64,000 nucleotides of DNA, from NCBI RefSeq assembly GCF_012524075.1, contig NZ_JAAZUI010000014.1:26231-90230 (forward strand), read 5' to 3'. Below are positions 63,090 to 64,000 of this stretch, one piece after another. Position numbers and translations under genes: made by a program. The DNA comes from Lutibacter sp. B1. GTDB taxonomy: Bacteria; Bacteroidota; Bacteroidia; Flavobacteriales; Flavobacteriaceae. Each line of letters opens with the position of its first letter. Within the stretch, counting starts at the first letter, position 1. A model generated the notes under the pieces. It was not told where the DNA came from. It ran no database searches and was given only the letters and a program-made list of their open reading frames with translations.

Positions 63090-63775
63090 TTATTTATTTT
63101 CTCAATAACAATTGTATATATTTTTTCAAATTGTTCTTCTAAAGTTAAGTCAGAATTATCAATTACAATGGCATCATCTGCCTTAACTAATGGAGAGTCT
63201 TCACGTGTAGAATCAATATGATCTCTTTTTATTACATTCTCTAAAATTTCATCGTAAGTAACAATATCACCTTTACCAATCAACTCATCATATCTTCTTT
63301 TTGCTCTTTTTTCAGCTGAAGCTGTCATAAACAACTTTACTTCAGCATCAGGAAAAACAACTGTGCCAATATCTCTGCCATCCATTACAATTCCTTTATG
63401 AATTCCCATTTGTTGCTGTTGTTCAACCAATTTTTTTCTTACTTCAGAAATTTCAGAAACTTTACTTACTAAATTTGAAACTTCCAAACTCCTAATTTTA
63501 GTTTCTACATTTATACCATTTAAATGTACTTCAGCATAACCTAGTTTATCATTAAATTTAAATTCTAAATTGATGTGTTGTAAATTTAAAATGAAGTCAT
63601 CTTTATAAAAAAATTCATTTGAAATAAAGCCCTTTTGCATTGCATACAAAGTAACTGCCCTATACATAGCACCCGTGTCTACATAGATATAATGAAGCTT
63701 ATTTGCTAATTGTTTTGCTACAGTACTTTTACCTGTTGATGAAAATCCATCAATCGCAATTATAATTTTTCTCAA
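63086..63775 (-). CDS. cmk: Cytidylate kinase Cmk
   Basis: A 229-residue enzyme that phosphorylates CMP and dCMP. The P-loop IDGFSSTGKST is near the N-terminus, YVDTGAMYRAVTLYA follows, then DGRDIGTVVFPDAEVK and RAKRRYDEL, the CMP-binding and LID blocks. It is convergent with queE, with the stop codons overlapping by four bases. Confidence 0.96.
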   Translation of the reverse strand: MRKIIIAIDGFSSTGKSTVAKQLANKLHYIYVDTGAMYRAVTLYAMQKGFISNEFFYKDDFILNLQHINLEFKFNDKLGYAEVHLNGINVETKIRSLEVSNLVSKVSEISEVRKKLVEQQQQMGIHKGIVMDGRDIGTVVFPDAEVKLFMTASAEKRAKRRYDELIGKGDIVTYDEILENVIKRDHIDSTREDSPLVKADDAIVIDNSDLTLEEQFEKIYTIVIEKINN

Positions 63776-63851
63776 TTTTTTTTATCTACTTAAATGAAGT
63801 GCAAAATAACGTTAAATGACAAATAAAAACTAAAATTTAAGGTATATTTTA

Positions 63852-63889
63852 TAAACAAAAAACCCTTCAACGGGATGTTGAAGGGTTTT
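63852..63889 (-). terminator. Terminator of the rRNA operon
   Basis: AAAACCCTTCAAC (63859-63871) and GTTGAAGGGTTTT (63877-63889) make a perfect 13-bp stem with a GGGAT loop. On the minus strand it is followed by TTTGTTTAT and lies just after the 5S rRNA. Confidence 0.9.
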
Positions 63890-63897
63890 CAAAAGCA

Positions 63898-64000
63898 AGG
63901 CGGTGACATACTCTCCCACCAATGGCAGTACCATCTGCGCTGATAGGCTTAACTTCTCTGTTCGGTATGGGAAGAGGTGAGCCCTATCGCTATAACCACC
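63898..64000 (-). rRNA. rrf: 5S ribosomal RNA, 5' end outside the window
   Basis: Read on the minus strand this has the bacterial 5S pattern: GGTGGTTATAGC at the start, then CCCATACCGAACAGAGAAGT (loop B/C), AAGCCTATCAGCGC and GATGGTACTGC (loop E region) and GGGAGAGTA near the 3' end, ending CACCGCCTT. A few bases of the 5' end are cut off by the window edge. The rest of the rRNA operon should lie to the right. Confidence 0.93.

Overview
The window is AT-rich chromosomal DNA of a member of the Bacteroidota, most probably a Flavobacteriaceae species. The evidence is a C-terminal T9SS-type sorting domain on a secreted protease, lipoproteins with acidic residues just after the lipobox cysteine, two TonB-dependent receptors with N-terminal carboxypeptidase-regulatory-like domains, and many TAnnTTTG promoter boxes of the Bacteroidetes sigma factor. 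No tRNA, CRISPR array, transposase or phage gene was seen. Species cannot be named from the sequence alone.

Layout. 1-842: 3'-truncated GH5 glycosidase lipoprotein with an in-frame stop. 969-3374: overlapping operon GNAT - ABM domain - peptide-binding lipoprotein. 3428-8812: mtaB, MarC, alpha/beta hydrolase, lytic transglycosylase, half-size TauE/SafE, fatty acid hydroxylase superfamily protein, half-size DUF1456. 8816-15480 (minus): SanA-like, nitronate monooxygenase, T9SS subtilase, mnmA, alpha/beta hydrolase, LpxL-like acyltransferase. 15632-24006: VanX-like dipeptidase, GH8 lipoprotein, YitT, cold shock protein, a DUF1028/haem-binding/MORN-like operon, a 41-residue membrane peptide, and an Rrf2 regulator followed by DUF2490 and a TauE/SafE permease behind a 13-bp inverted repeat that overlaps the promoter. 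24055-27254: purB and neighbours, TerC. 27390-33523: TolC - MFP - RND efflux operon with two small accessory genes. 33598-38796: a two-gene cassette (small histidine-containing exported protein plus TonB receptor) present twice in tandem. 38906-42165: nucleobase transport (UraA-like, AzgA-like, DUF5020).

42684-47602 is the most notable region: a compact operon for a cytoplasmic NAD(P)-linked [NiFe] hydrogenase (group 3d-like, Hox type). It encodes a HoxF with an N-terminal NuoE-like domain, a single polypeptide that fuses HoxU and HoxY, the large subunit HoxH with its cleavable C-terminus, and its maturation protease. HoxF departs from the usual FMN/NADH motifs at several positions and its NuoE-like domain has lost most iron-sulfur ligands. 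No hyp maturation genes lie in the window, so they must be elsewhere if the enzyme is active.

47674-63775 holds mainly housekeeping and conserved genes: YjbQ, lhgO, UMF1-type MFS, M48 protease, msrB, a CoA-disulfide-reductase/rhodanese fusion, ffh, a four-helix-bundle protein, folD, cupin, beta-CASP hydrolase, HerA-like ATPase, queE, cmk. Two intergenic repeat elements with strong secondary structure lie between convergent genes here (about 53541-53661 and 58228-58324). The right edge is the 3' part of a 5S rRNA gene on the minus strand with its terminator, so an rRNA operon enters from the right.
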